From Collinsella sp. (lineage in GTDB: Bacteria; Actinomycetota; Coriobacteriia; Coriobacteriales; Coriobacteriaceae): 64,000 nt of DNA. Under the pieces are notes generated by a model that searched no databases, was not told the origin of the DNA, and was given only the letters and a program-made list of their open reading frames with translations. The DNA is taken from assembly GCA_019414025.1 (NCBI GenBank), contig DXMU01000015.1, positions 50,157 to 114,156 of the forward strand, given 5' to 3'. Made by a program: the position numbers and the translations under genes. Each line of letters starts with the position of its first letter. Positions within the stretch are counted from its first letter, which is position 1. This document shows positions 25,673-34,664 of the stretch, piece after piece.

Positions 25673-27310
25673 TTAGTACATACCGCCACCCTGCTGACCA
25701 GCGGTGGCAGCAGCGATAGCGTCCTCAAGCTGAGTGTTCTTGGGCACATCGGAGACAGTAGCCTCGGTGATAAGGATCAGGCTGGCGACAGAAGCAGCGT
25801 TCTGCAGGGTGACGCGGCTGACCTTGACGGGGTCGAGAACGCCCATCTCAATCATGTCGCCCCACTCGCCGTTGGCAGAGTTGAGACCCTGGCCAGCAGG
25901 CAGCTCGGCAACCTTGTCGACCACGACAGCGCCCTCAAAGCCAGCGTTCTTGGCGATGGTGGCAACCGGAGCGGTCAGAGCCTTCTTGACGATATCGACG
26001 CCGATCTTCTCCTCGGGGTCGTCGATCTCGACAGCATCGAGCGCAGGAGCAGCGTCCATGAAGGCGACGCCGCCGCCAGCGACGATGCCCTCCTCGACAG
26101 CAGCGCGGGTTGCCTGCAGGGCGTCCTCGACGCGATGCTTGATCTCCTTGAGCTCGGACTCGGTAGCAGCGCCGACCTTGATGACGGCAACGCCACCGGA
26201 GAGCTTGGCCAGGCGCTCCTGGAGCTTCTCACGGTCGAAGTCAGAGGTGGTGTTCTCCATCTCGCCCTTGATCTGAGCGATACGAGCGTCGATGGCCTCC
26301 TTGGAGCCAGCGCCGCCGACGACGACGGTGTTGTCCTTGGAGATGGTGACGGACTTAGCGGTACCGAGCATATCGGCGGTGATGTCAGCGACCTTCACGC
26401 CCAGCTCGTCCAGGGCAGCCTGGCCACCGGTGAGGACGGCGATGTCCTCGAGGATGCGCTTGCGGCGATCGCCGTAGCCCGGGGCCTTGACGGCGCAGAC
26501 GTTGAGGGCGCCACGGATCTTGTTGAGGACGAGGGTGGGCAGGGCCTCGCCGTCGATGTCCTCAGCGATGATGAGCAGGCCACGGCCAGCGCGCTGGACA
26601 GCCTCGAGAACAGGCATGATGTCCTGGACGCTGGAGATCTTCTGGTCGGTGATGAGGATGTACGGATCCTTCATCACGGCCTCCATGCGGTCGTTGTCCG
26701 TGACGAAGTAAGCGGAGACATAGCCCTTGTCGAACTGCATGCCCTCGACGGTATCGATGGTGATGTCGAACGTCTGGGAATCCTCGACGGTGATGACGCC
26801 GTCCTTGCCCACGACCTCCATGGCCTCGGCAATCTTCTCGCCGACCTCGGGGTCACCGGCAGAGATGGTACCGACGGAAGCGATCTGCTCCTTGGTCTCG
26901 ACCGGCTTGGCCTGCTTCTTCATCTCGGCGACGGCGGCGTTGACGGCCTTGTCGATGCCGCGACGGATGGCCAGCGGGTTGGCGCCAGCGGCGACGTTGC
27001 GCAGGCCGTCGTTGACGATGGCCTGGGCGAGCAGGGTTGCGGTGGTGGTGCCGTCACCCACGGTGTCGTTGGTCTTGGTGGCGACCTCCTTCACCAGCTG
27101 GGCGCCCATGTTCTCGATGTTGTCCTCGAGCTCAATCTCCTTAGCGACGGAGACGCCGTCGTTGGTGATGGTCGGGGCACCGAACGTGCGCTGCAGCGCA
27201 ACGTAGCGGCCCTTGGGGCCCATGGTGACGGTAACGGCATCGGCCAGGGTGTTGACGCCCTTGGCGAGCTTAGCGCGGGCATCGGTGTTGAACGTAATGT
27301 TCTTTGCCAT
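25673..27310 (-). CDS. groEL: 60 kDa chaperonin GroEL
   Basis: ATP-driven folding chamber subunit. The 545 residues have the GDGTTTATLLAQAIV nucleotide motif near 86-100, the conserved apical and equatorial segments and the short C-terminal tail GGGMY instead of a long GGM repeat. The ATG at 27310 has GGAGG 10 nt upstream. It lies 96 nt after groES in the same direction. A second groEL copy, common in other Actinobacteria, is not in this window. Confidence 0.98.
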   Translation of the reverse strand: MAKNITFNTDARAKLAKGVNTLADAVTVTMGPKGRYVALQRTFGAPTITNDGVSVAKEIELEDNIENMGAQLVKEVATKTNDTVGDGTTTATLLAQAIVNDGLRNVAAGANPLAIRRGIDKAVNAAVAEMKKQAKPVETKEQIASVGTISAGDPEVGEKIAEAMEVVGKDGVITVEDSQTFDITIDTVEGMQFDKGYVSAYFVTDNDRMEAVMKDPYILITDQKISSVQDIMPVLEAVQRAGRGLLIIAEDIDGEALPTLVLNKIRGALNVCAVKAPGYGDRRKRILEDIAVLTGGQAALDELGVKVADITADMLGTAKSVTISKDNTVVVGGAGSKEAIDARIAQIKGEMENTTSDFDREKLQERLAKLSGGVAVIKVGAATESELKEIKHRVEDALQATRAAVEEGIVAGGGVAFMDAAPALDAVEIDDPEEKIGVDIVKKALTAPVATIAKNAGFEGAVVVDKVAELPAGQGLNSANGEWGDMIEMGVLDPVKVSRVTLQNAASVASLILITEATVSDVPKNTQLEDAIAAATAGQQGGGMY

Positions 27311-27406
27311 GGTGAGTAATCCTCCAAAAGAAATGTGACTCGCGTCGCCGCGTCCGAGTCCTATGCGACGATCGCGTTCATAGACGAATCAGAGATTCTG
27401 ACGAGA

Positions 27407-27700
27407 CTAGGCCTCGACGACGGCGTAGATGTCGTCGGCGCGCATCAGCAGATACTTCTCGCCGTCGACCTTGACCTCGTTGCCACCGAACTTACCGTAG
27501 ATGACAACGTCGCCAACCTTGACGTCCATGGGGATGCGCTCACCCTTGTCGTTGACCTTGCCGGCGCCAACGGCAACGATGGTGCCGCGCTGCGGCTTCT
27601 CCTGAGCGTTGCTGGCGATATACAGACCAGAAGCGGTCTTCTGCTCGGCCTCGTCGGGCTTGACCAGAACACGATCTGCAAGCGGCTTCAAAGACGACAT
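27407..27700 (-). CDS. groES: 10 kDa co-chaperonin GroES
   Basis: Heptameric lid of GroEL, 97 residues. LKPLADRVLVKPDEAEQKTA at the start, the mobile loop TASGLYIASNAQEKPQ, and GDVVIYGKFGGNEV. The start at 27700 has a perfect AAAGGAGG upstream. No CIRCE inverted repeat (TTAGCACTC...GAGTGCTAA) is found between the gene and the upstream palindrome, so HrcA control is not evident. Confidence 0.97.
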   Translation of the reverse strand: MSSLKPLADRVLVKPDEAEQKTASGLYIASNAQEKPQRGTIVAVGAGKVNDKGERIPMDVKVGDVVIYGKFGGNEVKVDGEKYLLMRADDIYAVVEA

Positions 27701-27839
27701 GCTTGTTTCCTCCTTTGTGGGCCGCGCGGTCATGCCGCGCGGGTTAACCCTTTTTGTTTGCGTACGTGTTGAATGGTACCCACGAATGGCGGGTTATACA
27801 ACACAGAGTCAAAAAATCTTATTTTTTGGCACTTAGATT

Positions 27840-28034
27840 TTCTGAATGCCGGGGGATAACTTAGCAGTGGCTCCCGGGGCGGACCGGAGGGCATGAAGTT
27901 TGCTGCTCTACAGTCCTGCGCAAGACGGAAAGCACATTAAGTGCTTTCCTTTGCGTGCGGAACTCGCGACAAACTTCATGCCCTCCGGTCCGCCCCGGGA
28001 GCCAGGTTAACTAATTCGGGCCCGGTATTCAGAA
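27840..28034. repeat. Giant palindrome upstream of groES
   Basis: A perfect 35-bp inverted repeat (27868-27902 and 27970-28004) encloses a nested stem GGAAAGCAC/GTGCTTTCC (27927-27949). Outside it, TTCTGAATGCCGGG (27840) and CCCGGTATTCAGAA (28034) pair with one mismatch, so the whole 195-bp segment is an imperfect palindrome. Confidence 0.88.
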
Positions 28035-28540
28035 AAGTCAGTGCAGCAAAATGGCGATGCGGATAGCGACATGGGCATGGTTTTCGTTGCGCGCACGGGT
28101 CCCCTGGGGAGCACCGTGCATTTTTGGGAGTTTTCAGCAGGCCGGGACAAATGCATACGCACCGGGCGCATCTAATTAGTCCCACGGTAGCCTTCGACCG
28201 GCGATTTGGGTCGGCAGACAGGCCTCGTCGAGACAAACAAGCATGCCTCGCGCCACGTCGGACCCCAAAATGACATCGATCTCCGCAATACCACCCGACT
28301 GCAGCGGCACCGGCAGAGCTCGCGGTGCTGAATACTCCGTTTTTTGCACGGCACGGGCGGGGGTACATCAGGATCAGGAAGGACATCCCAGCCTATTTAT
28401 GCAATCTGTAATGGGAAGTATGCAAAACACCAAGAGATAGCATTGCTGGTGTCCAAATTGAGCGCGGGGCAGCAGCACCTCCGCCCCGCACCCAAATCCA
28501 ACAGAGCAGGGACGCTCATGGCAGATCCCCACCAAAACGC
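28035..28540. other. Gene-poor interval, possible 57-codon remnant
   Basis: About 500 bp with no recognised gene. On the minus strand a GTG-initiated frame 28349-28176 encodes 57 residues including GGIAEIDVILGSDVARGMLV. It has no evident ribosome-binding site and no family I recognise. It may be the 3' end of a lost gene. A short imperfect palindrome CACGGGTCCCC...GCACCGTG lies near 28091-28118. Confidence 0.3.
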
Positions 28541-28588
28541 AAACGCGGCTCGAGCGCCATCCCAAAATAGACTGCGCGAGCCGCGTTT
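28541..28588 (-). terminator. Hairpin terminator of the amidohydrolase gene
   Basis: Perfect 12-bp stem AAACGCGGCTCG/CGAGCCGCGTTT with a 24-nt loop, 19 nt after the gene's stop; the minus strand continues GCGTTTTGG. Confidence 0.6.
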
Positions 28589-28606
28589 AACGGTACGACA
28601 TGAATA

Positions 28607-30244
28607 TTAGCGCTCGTAAATCAAATTGCCTGCCAGGTAGGTGGCCTGAACCTTGGTGGCTTGCAGTTCTTGGGGGTCGATGGTGAGCGGGTTTTGGTCC
28701 AGGACTACCAGGTCGGCGTATTTGCCGGGCTCTAGGCTGCCGAGGTTTTGCTCGTCGCCCGCTGCGTACGCGCTGCCAAGCGTGTAGCTGCGCAGGGCCG
28801 TTGCCGCGTCGATACGCTCGCTCGGCAGCCAGCCGCCCTCGGGCCAGTGGCTGCGGGGATCTTGGCGTGTGATAGCCGTGTAGAGCACGTTCATGCTGGT
28901 AACGGCCGTGATGGGGCTGTCGGTACCGAAAGCTTGACGGATACCGCGCTGCTGATAAGTTGCGAACGGCCACATGATGCGGCTGCGTTCCAGGCCCAGG
29001 TCGCGCTCCGGGCCACCCGGGTCGAGCGTGATGTGGCAAGGCTGGCTCGAGGCAATGACGTTGAGCTTGCGCAGACGATCGATGTCCTGAGGCAGCAGAT
29101 TCTCCAGGTGCTCAAGCGTATTGTGGCCGTGCTGGGGCAAGCCGTAGAGCTCTGCCGCCTCCTCAAAGATATCGAGTGCGGCATGGATGGCACCGTCGCC
29201 GATAACGTGGATGCGCACGGTATGGTCACGCTCGGCTGCCGCCAAAACCAACTTGCGCATATGCTCGACAGGGACCGTCAGGCGGCCCTGGTCGCCCGGG
29301 AAGCGCGGGTTGGTATAGGGCTCAGTGAGGTATGCGGTATGCTCGCTCGACACGCCGTCGAAGAACTGTTTAAAGCCTGGCGCCGAGAGCAGCGCGTTGT
29401 TCGCGTAGCGGGTCTGGAGTTCTTCCAAGCGCGACTGGTCATCCAGCAGCGTGGGAAACAGATGGGCGCGGATGCCCAGCTTGCCGGAGGCCTGCAGCTT
29501 GTCGTAAACATCGTCGCGAATAAAGTCGCAGCCCGGCATGGGCATGAGCGACATATCGCAGATTGAGGTGATGCCTTGCTCGGCCATACGCTTCATCTGG
29601 TCGGCGTAAGCGCTCGCGATGCGGTCCTCGCCCAGCCACTCCAGGCAGCGCGGCAGCAGCTGCATAGCAGCCGCCTCGTGGGCGATACCCGTAAGCTCGC
29701 CATTTGCATCTTTGTCGTAACTGCCACCCGCCGGAGGCTCGCTGTCGCGCGTAACGCCAAGCGCCTCGAGTGCGCGGCTGTTGAGCCACAGCGTGTGCCC
29801 GTCGCCCGAGTACATAACGCAGGGACGATCGGGAAATGCCGCATCGAGGGAGGCCTTGGTAGGGTGCTCGGGCGGATCCCAGCGGTAATCGCGCCAACCC
29901 TGGGTCACGACCCAGGCGTCATCTGGCAAGCCTTTGGAAAACTCGAGCGCATGCTGCACCAATGCTGCCTCGGACGTGCCCATATCCATGAGCATGTACG
30001 GCGAGGAGCCAACCGAAGTATGGAAGAAATGCAGGTGCGCATCGTGGAAACCGGGGCAGACAAACTGCTCGCCGTAGTCGATAACCGGCGTGGCGGCAGG
30101 AGCGGCGGCAATCACATCATCGAGCGTACCGACTGCGACGATACGGTCGCCTGCAATGGCAATCGCCAGCTCGCGGGCGGTATCGATACCGTCTTGCGCG
30201 GTAAAGACGTTCTTGGAGCGGATAATCCGATCGATATGTTGCAT
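28607..30244 (-). CDS. Amidohydrolase family protein (YtcJ-like, amidohydrolase 3)
   Basis: Metal-dependent hydrolase of 545 residues with a TIM-barrel core. Motifs: VCPGFHDAHLHFFHT (H-x-H metal ligands, about 60-72), ITSICDMSLMPMPG, the HVIGDGAIHAALDIFEEA segment and FGTDSPIT near the C-terminal third, then a small beta-sandwich closing with LVVLDQNPLTI. Substrate unknown; relatives act on formamides and N-substituted amides. The start at 30244 follows GGGGA by 5-6 nt; ATGs at 30250 and 30256 are also possible. Divergent from the M20 gene. Confidence 0.88.
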   Translation of the reverse strand: MQHIDRIIRSKNVFTAQDGIDTARELAIAIAGDRIVAVGTLDDVIAAAPAATPVIDYGEQFVCPGFHDAHLHFFHTSVGSSPYMLMDMGTSEAALVQHALEFSKGLPDDAWVVTQGWRDYRWDPPEHPTKASLDAAFPDRPCVMYSGDGHTLWLNSRALEALGVTRDSEPPAGGSYDKDANGELTGIAHEAAAMQLLPRCLEWLGEDRIASAYADQMKRMAEQGITSICDMSLMPMPGCDFIRDDVYDKLQASGKLGIRAHLFPTLLDDQSRLEELQTRYANNALLSAPGFKQFFDGVSSEHTAYLTEPYTNPRFPGDQGRLTVPVEHMRKLVLAAAERDHTVRIHVIGDGAIHAALDIFEEAAELYGLPQHGHNTLEHLENLLPQDIDRLRKLNVIASSQPCHITLDPGGPERDLGLERSRIMWPFATYQQRGIRQAFGTDSPITAVTSMNVLYTAITRQDPRSHWPEGGWLPSERIDAATALRSYTLGSAYAAGDEQNLGSLEPGKYADLVVLDQNPLTIDPQELQATKVQATYLAGNLIYER

Positions 30245-30332
30245 GGGCATCCCCATCTCTGGCAGGAAATTCAACACCCCCGAGTGTACTCCCCCGCTCC
30301 AGCTACAAAACGCCAAGCGGCAAACGGCACCT

Positions 30333-30361
30333 TTGCCAGGCCAAGTGGCAGGTGGCATACT
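30333..30361 (+). promoter_or_regulatory. Promoter of the M20 amidohydrolase
   Basis: TTGCCA (30333-30338) and CATACT (30356-30361) with a 17-bp spacer, about 50 nt before the start codon. Confidence 0.6.
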
Positions 30362-30409
30362 GGAATGAGCTTGTACGATTTTGCAAAACCAGCAAGGAGC
30401 AAATCGACC

Positions 30410-31873
30410 ATGACGAAGACCAAGGCACAGCAGATTATGGCGGCAACCGAGGTTCGCGCGGCAGACGACGTCACCGCGGCTATCCAGGATATCGCCGCCG
30501 AGTTTGGGCCCTACATCATTAAGCAGCGCCGCCACTTCCATAAGCACCCGGAGTTGAGCCTTGCCGAGGAGCGCACGACTTCCGACATCGCCAACCAGCT
30601 CGACGCCATGAATATCCCCTACGAGCGTCCCCTTAAGACGGGCCTGGTGGCGACCCTTCGCGGCACCGCGCCCGACGCCTACCGCGAGGACGGCACGCCG
30701 CGCCGCCGCATCCTACTGCGCGCGGATATCGACGCCCTGCCCGTCACCGAGCAGACCGGCGAGGATTTCGCCAGCGTCAACGAGGGCTGCATGCACGCCT
30801 GCGGCCACGACTGCCACATCGCCATGATGCTCGGCACGCTGCAGATCCTGCGCCATATGACCGACGACATCCACGGCGAAGTCCGCATCGTCTTCCAGCC
30901 CAGCGAGGAAAACGGCCAGGGCGCCAAGCTCATGATCGGCACGGGCGTGCTCGACGGCGTCGATGGCGCCTACGCCGCGCACATCTGGAGTGAGGTCGAC
31001 GCCGGCACCGTGAGCTGCGAGCCCGGACCGCGCATGGCCAATACCGACTGGTTCCGCATCGATGTTCGCGGCACCTCATGCCACGGTGCCATGCCCCAGC
31101 GCGGCCACGACGCCGTTATGGTGGCCGCCGAGATCGTCAATGCCCTGCAGACCATCGTTTCGCGCGAGATCAGCCCCTACGAGCCGGCCGTCATTACCGT
31201 CGGCGAGCTGCACGGCGGCACCGCGCGCAACGTTATCGCCGGCACGGCCTACCTCGCCGGCACGGTGCGCACCTACGGAGATTCGACCCACGAGGAAATG
31301 CCGGAGCTCATGCGCCGCATCGTGGAGCATACCGCGGCCGCCTTGGGCGCCGAGGCAGAGCTCACCGACTACACCATCGCCAATTATAAGGTCGAAAACG
31401 ATGCCGCCTCGAGCGAGCGTTGTCGTCAGGCCGTGGTCAAGTGCCTGGGTGCAGCCGGCGAAGGCCATTATCGCGGCACACTTTCGGGCGAGGATTTTTC
31501 GGAGTACCTGCGCCGCGTACCGGGCGTGCTCGCCTTTGTAGGTACGCGCAACCCCAAGATTGGCGCCACGTACGCCCAACATTCCTGCTTCTACAAGATC
31601 GACGAGACCGTGCTGGCAAAGGGCTCCATGGTGGCCGCCCAGTATGCCATCGACTTTTTGGCCGAGCCCACGCAAGAGGAGCTCGACGGCCCCACGATTG
31701 CCGCGGTCGCCGAAACCAACCCCGACCTGGCCGCCAAGTTGCGCTCTGCCAAGGCAACGACCGCCGAGGCTCGCGACGCCATCCATGACGCCCGCACGGC
31801 ACGCCATGCCGCGATCAAGGGCATCCACGATGCACGTGCCGCCGCTCGCCGCGAGGAGAAGCGCGGCGAGTAG
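30410..31873 (+). CDS. M20-family metallo-amidohydrolase (N-acyl amino acid / hippurate hydrolase type)
   Basis: Hydrolyses N-acyl amino acids or similar amides. The 487 residues carry HFHKHPELSLAEERT near residue 43, RADIDALPVTEQTG, CMHACGHDCHIAMMLGTLQ with Zn ligands, FQPSEENGQGAKLMI and the dimerisation lid SCHGAMPQRGHDAVM. It ends with an unusual Ala/Arg-rich helical tail of about 65 residues, (ATTAEARDAIHDARTARHAA) beyond the normal family end. Start at 30410 with AAGGAG 10 nt upstream; open frame continues upstream but lacks a site. Confidence 0.9.
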   Translation: MTKTKAQQIMAATEVRAADDVTAAIQDIAAEFGPYIIKQRRHFHKHPELSLAEERTTSDIANQLDAMNIPYERPLKTGLVATLRGTAPDAYREDGTPRRRILLRADIDALPVTEQTGEDFASVNEGCMHACGHDCHIAMMLGTLQILRHMTDDIHGEVRIVFQPSEENGQGAKLMIGTGVLDGVDGAYAAHIWSEVDAGTVSCEPGPRMANTDWFRIDVRGTSCHGAMPQRGHDAVMVAAEIVNALQTIVSREISPYEPAVITVGELHGGTARNVIAGTAYLAGTVRTYGDSTHEEMPELMRRIVEHTAAALGAEAELTDYTIANYKVENDAASSERCRQAVVKCLGAAGEGHYRGTLSGEDFSEYLRRVPGVLAFVGTRNPKIGATYAQHSCFYKIDETVLAKGSMVAAQYAIDFLAEPTQEELDGPTIAAVAETNPDLAAKLRSAKATTAEARDAIHDARTARHAAIKGIHDARAAARREEKRGE

Positions 31874-31919
31874 TCGATTCGCGGCCATCTCGCAGTCATA
31901 GCCACATCGCGATATCAAA

Positions 31920-31953
31920 GCGGGGGCGGACGTTTCGACACGTCCGCCCCCGC
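31920..31953. terminator. Bidirectional hairpin terminator
   Basis: Perfect 13-bp stem GCGGGGGCGGACG/CGTCCGCCCCCGC between two converging genes (ends 31873 plus and 32014 minus). Confidence 0.7.
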
Positions 31954-32013
31954 TCATTTGTCAAGCGCTATTTCTACCGTTTCTACCCCGTCCCCAAATG
32001 GCAGGCGGCAGGG

Positions 32014-33282
32014 CTACTCGTCCTGCGGGTCCTCGTCGGAGCTTGGTGCAGGCTCGGGCTCGGGCTCCGGTTCCGGCATGGGCTCGGGCTCAGGCGCAGG
32101 CTCGGGCTCAGGCGCGGGCTCGGGCGCGGGCTCGGACTCGGGCGCCGCAGCGGAATCGGATACGGGCGCTGCGTCGGCGCTAAAACCAGCCGGAGCAGAC
32201 TTCTTCTCAAACGGCAGCACAAAGGTCAGGACGTCATCCTTATCCTCATCAGCCCATTCAGCTGCATAACGCGCTACCCAATAGCCAACGGCACGATGCT
32301 TGAGCATCTTGCCAAAGACCGTGAGGAATACCGTGACAAACGCCGTCAGCACCAAGAACAATACGAGCGTGATGCCACCGCCGGTAACAAGCGCCTCAAT
32401 AGCCGAAGGACGGTAGTAGTAGCTATACATACCGACAGAGGCAATGGTGCCAAAGACGAGCGTCAGGATCCATGTGACAACGTTGGCGACCAGGCCCGTC
32501 AAAAACTCGGGAAGGAACGAAGCGCAGAACAGTTTGGTCTTGTTGTGCTTAAAGGCCGCCCAGACCTTATCGAGCGAAAACGCGCTCTCGACACGACCGG
32601 TCACCGCAAAGTGCATCACGGCAATGTCGGCGAACATCTTAAAGAAGACCCCCAAGACCGCCGTGGCAATCATAGCCAGGACAAGCAGGCCAAGCGAGCC
32701 GAACAGCGCTGCCTCGAGTGCATAAGAGCCGTAATACGAATACGAGCCCGCGGCGCCAATTACCACGCTCTCCACCAGCGAAAGCACTACACCGATAACG
32801 GGAATGGCAGCGATAACCTCGAGCACGACCGAGATAACGCTCGAAAAGACTCCGAGGCCAAACGACGTGGAACGCATGAGTGGACGATCCATACCGTCAT
32901 CAACCTTGAGCGACAGATCGCGACCCCACTCAATACCAAAGCCGGAACCACACACGCTCGCAATGCAAGCTGCCAAAAAGCCGATGGCAGCCGCGATACC
33001 GCCGATAACGGGAATGAACAGCACGAGCACCGACACAACACAAATCAGCGCCGGCAAAAAGGCGATCTGGCACACGCGCTGCAGCACGCCCGGCGTCTTG
33101 GTCATGTCCTCAAACGCCTGAGCCACACAGCCCTTGGACGCATTCGCCACGGGCGGTTGCGGAACAAACTGCTGGGGCTGACCCTGAGGGGCAGGGGCTG
33201 CGGCACCGGCATTGGGGGCACCACACGCACCACAGAACTTATCGTTGTCGCCCATGGGGGCACCACACTGCGAACAGAACAT
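32014..33282 (-). CDS. Zinc-ribbon membrane protein with Glu-Pro repeat tail
   Basis: 422 residues. The N-terminus MFCSQCGAPMGDNDKFCGAC is a classic zinc-ribbon (two CxxC pairs). A Pro/Gln linker follows, then about seven hydrophobic segments (residues 75-355) with glycine-rich helices. The last 60 residues are an acidic, proline-rich (EP/AP)n tail ending SSDEDPQDE. Start at 33282 has AAGGG 9 nt upstream. No enzymatic motif is seen; DUF4013-like membrane proteins are the nearest resemblance (tentative). Confidence 0.75.
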   Translation of the reverse strand: MFCSQCGAPMGDNDKFCGACGAPNAGAAAPAPQGQPQQFVPQPPVANASKGCVAQAFEDMTKTPGVLQRVCQIAFLPALICVVSVLVLFIPVIGGIAAAIGFLAACIASVCGSGFGIEWGRDLSLKVDDGMDRPLMRSTSFGLGVFSSVISVVLEVIAAIPVIGVVLSLVESVVIGAAGSYSYYGSYALEAALFGSLGLLVLAMIATAVLGVFFKMFADIAVMHFAVTGRVESAFSLDKVWAAFKHNKTKLFCASFLPEFLTGLVANVVTWILTLVFGTIASVGMYSYYYRPSAIEALVTGGGITLVLFLVLTAFVTVFLTVFGKMLKHRAVGYWVARYAAEWADEDKDDVLTFVLPFEKKSAPAGFSADAAPVSDSAAAPESEPAPEPAPEPEPAPEPEPMPEPEPEPEPAPSSDEDPQDE

Positions 33283-33432
33283 CGAGATCATCCCTTCGTA
33301 TCTTGAGCGAATCATCTGGATCGCAAACGATGTCTTTAGCATCATTATCACCCAATGTGGGGACAAATACTCCAACATGACGCATTTGCAATGCGCAGGG
33401 CGCTATTCGATTGTTTGATAAGCTCGACCGCG

Positions 33433-34455
33433 TTAGTTCGTTCCGCGGAAACCCTTGCCGACGATCTCGGAGCTGTCGACGATCGTGATAAAGGCACCCG
33501 GATCGATCTCGCGAGCGTAGCGACGCAGCTGCACGGCCTCGCGACGACTCAGCACGCTCATGATCACCGTCACGCACTTGCCCGAGAAGGCGCCGTAGCC
33601 GCGGCTGATAGTCGCCGTGCGGTTGAGATGTTTGACGATAAACTCCTCGACCTTAAGGGGCTCGGAGCAAATGACCGTGCAGACTTTGCGCAGGTGAATG
33701 CTCTCGATGGCCTTGTCGACCACGAGCGTCTTGGCAAACAGGCCAAGCACGCAATACAGACCGACGCGCGGGCCGTACAAGAAGGCCGCGATGGTCACAA
33801 TGCCGATATCGACCAACAGCAGGGCGCGGCCAATCTCGAGCGTCGTGCGACGTTTGAGGATCATGGCGAGAATGTCCGTGCCGCCCGTCGAGGCACCAAT
33901 ATCAAAGACGATAGCGCTGCCGAGCGCCGGCAGAATCACGGCAAAGCACAGGTCGAGCCACATATCGCCCGTCATCGAGACATCGGTCGGAATAAAGAGC
34001 TCAAACAGCGAAACATAGGCGGACAGCGCAAACGAGGCAAAGACACTCCACAGGATTGCCTTGCGCTCCAAAAAGATAAAGCCCAGGATGACGAGCACCG
34101 CATTGATAATCCACATAAAGACGCCGACGGGCAGGGTCGGGAACAGCGTGGACAGAATGACCGACACGCCCGAGGTGCCGCCAAAAGCAAAGTGATTAGG
34201 TGTTTTAAACGCAACGATGGCAAAGGCCGTGAGGATCAGGCCCAAATTGAGCTCGGCAAAAAAGCGCGGAAAGCCCGGCTCCTGGCTGCGCTTGCGACCA
34301 GCACGCTCGCCCCGCTCGATAACATCGCGATCGACCACGCGCTCCATCGGCACTACGGGAGGACGATGCACCTCCTCGGCAGCACGCGACGCCGCCTCTG
34401 CCGCAGCGGCCTCAATTGCCCATGCCTTGCTTTCTGTTTCGTGTTCGTCGGCCAT
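33433..34455 (-). CDS. YitT family membrane protein
   Basis: 340 residues: a charged N-terminal segment (about 1-70, including a basic RAGRKRS patch), five membrane helices (about 75-250, with FGGTSGVSVIL and GASTGGTDILAMIL), and a cytoplasmic C-terminal DUF2179 domain of about 85 residues (VKVEEFIVKHLNRTATI-like segment and GKCVTVIMSVLSRREAVQL). The family's transport role is unproven. The start at 34455 has GAGGGG upstream. Single gene. Confidence 0.88.
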   Translation of the reverse strand: MADEHETESKAWAIEAAAAEAASRAAEEVHRPPVVPMERVVDRDVIERGERAGRKRSQEPGFPRFFAELNLGLILTAFAIVAFKTPNHFAFGGTSGVSVILSTLFPTLPVGVFMWIINAVLVILGFIFLERKAILWSVFASFALSAYVSLFELFIPTDVSMTGDMWLDLCFAVILPALGSAIVFDIGASTGGTDILAMILKRRTTLEIGRALLLVDIGIVTIAAFLYGPRVGLYCVLGLFAKTLVVDKAIESIHLRKVCTVICSEPLKVEEFIVKHLNRTATISRGYGAFSGKCVTVIMSVLSRREAVQLRRYAREIDPGAFITIVDSSEIVGKGFRGTN

Positions 34456-34566
34456 TACGGCAACCCCTCGTTAACAATTTGGAAACAATGCGCCCATTAG
34501 AGTAACGCGGAACGTGGGGATTGCAACCCCTAGTTAGACGAGCGGTATGACTACATCGGGAGCGTA

Positions 34567-34608
34567 CAAAAACGGCCGGCCACGCTTTTGCTTGCGCGGT
34601 CGGCCGTT
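34567..34608 (-). terminator. Terminator of the amaP-asp23 operon
   Basis: Minus strand stem AACGGCCGACCGCGC...GCGTGGCCGGCCGTT followed by TTTG, about 55 nt after the last stop and directly after a family B repeat. Confidence 0.75.
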
Positions 34609-34611
34609 TAA

Positions 34612-34664
34612 CGTTTTCGCAGATAAAACCTGCCAAAACAAACCTGTCCCCTTTTGGAAGGTTA
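34612..34664. repeat. Dispersed palindromic repeat, family B copy 2
   Basis: Same 53-bp unit and same orientation as 8691-8743 (CGTTTTCGCAGATAAAACC start, AACCTGTCCC core, right arm slightly decayed to TTTTGGAAGG). Its last TTA (34662-34664) is again the complement of a TAA stop codon, here of the Asp23 gene. Confidence 0.9.

Noticed and set aside
25664..27319. Long plus-strand frame opposite groEL
   Set aside because: Acidic Gly/Asp/Leu-rich translation typical of antisense groEL; groEL itself is unambiguous.
27811..27832. AAAAAAT...ATTTTTT palindrome before groES as a CIRCE element
   Set aside because: Does not match the CIRCE consensus at conserved positions.
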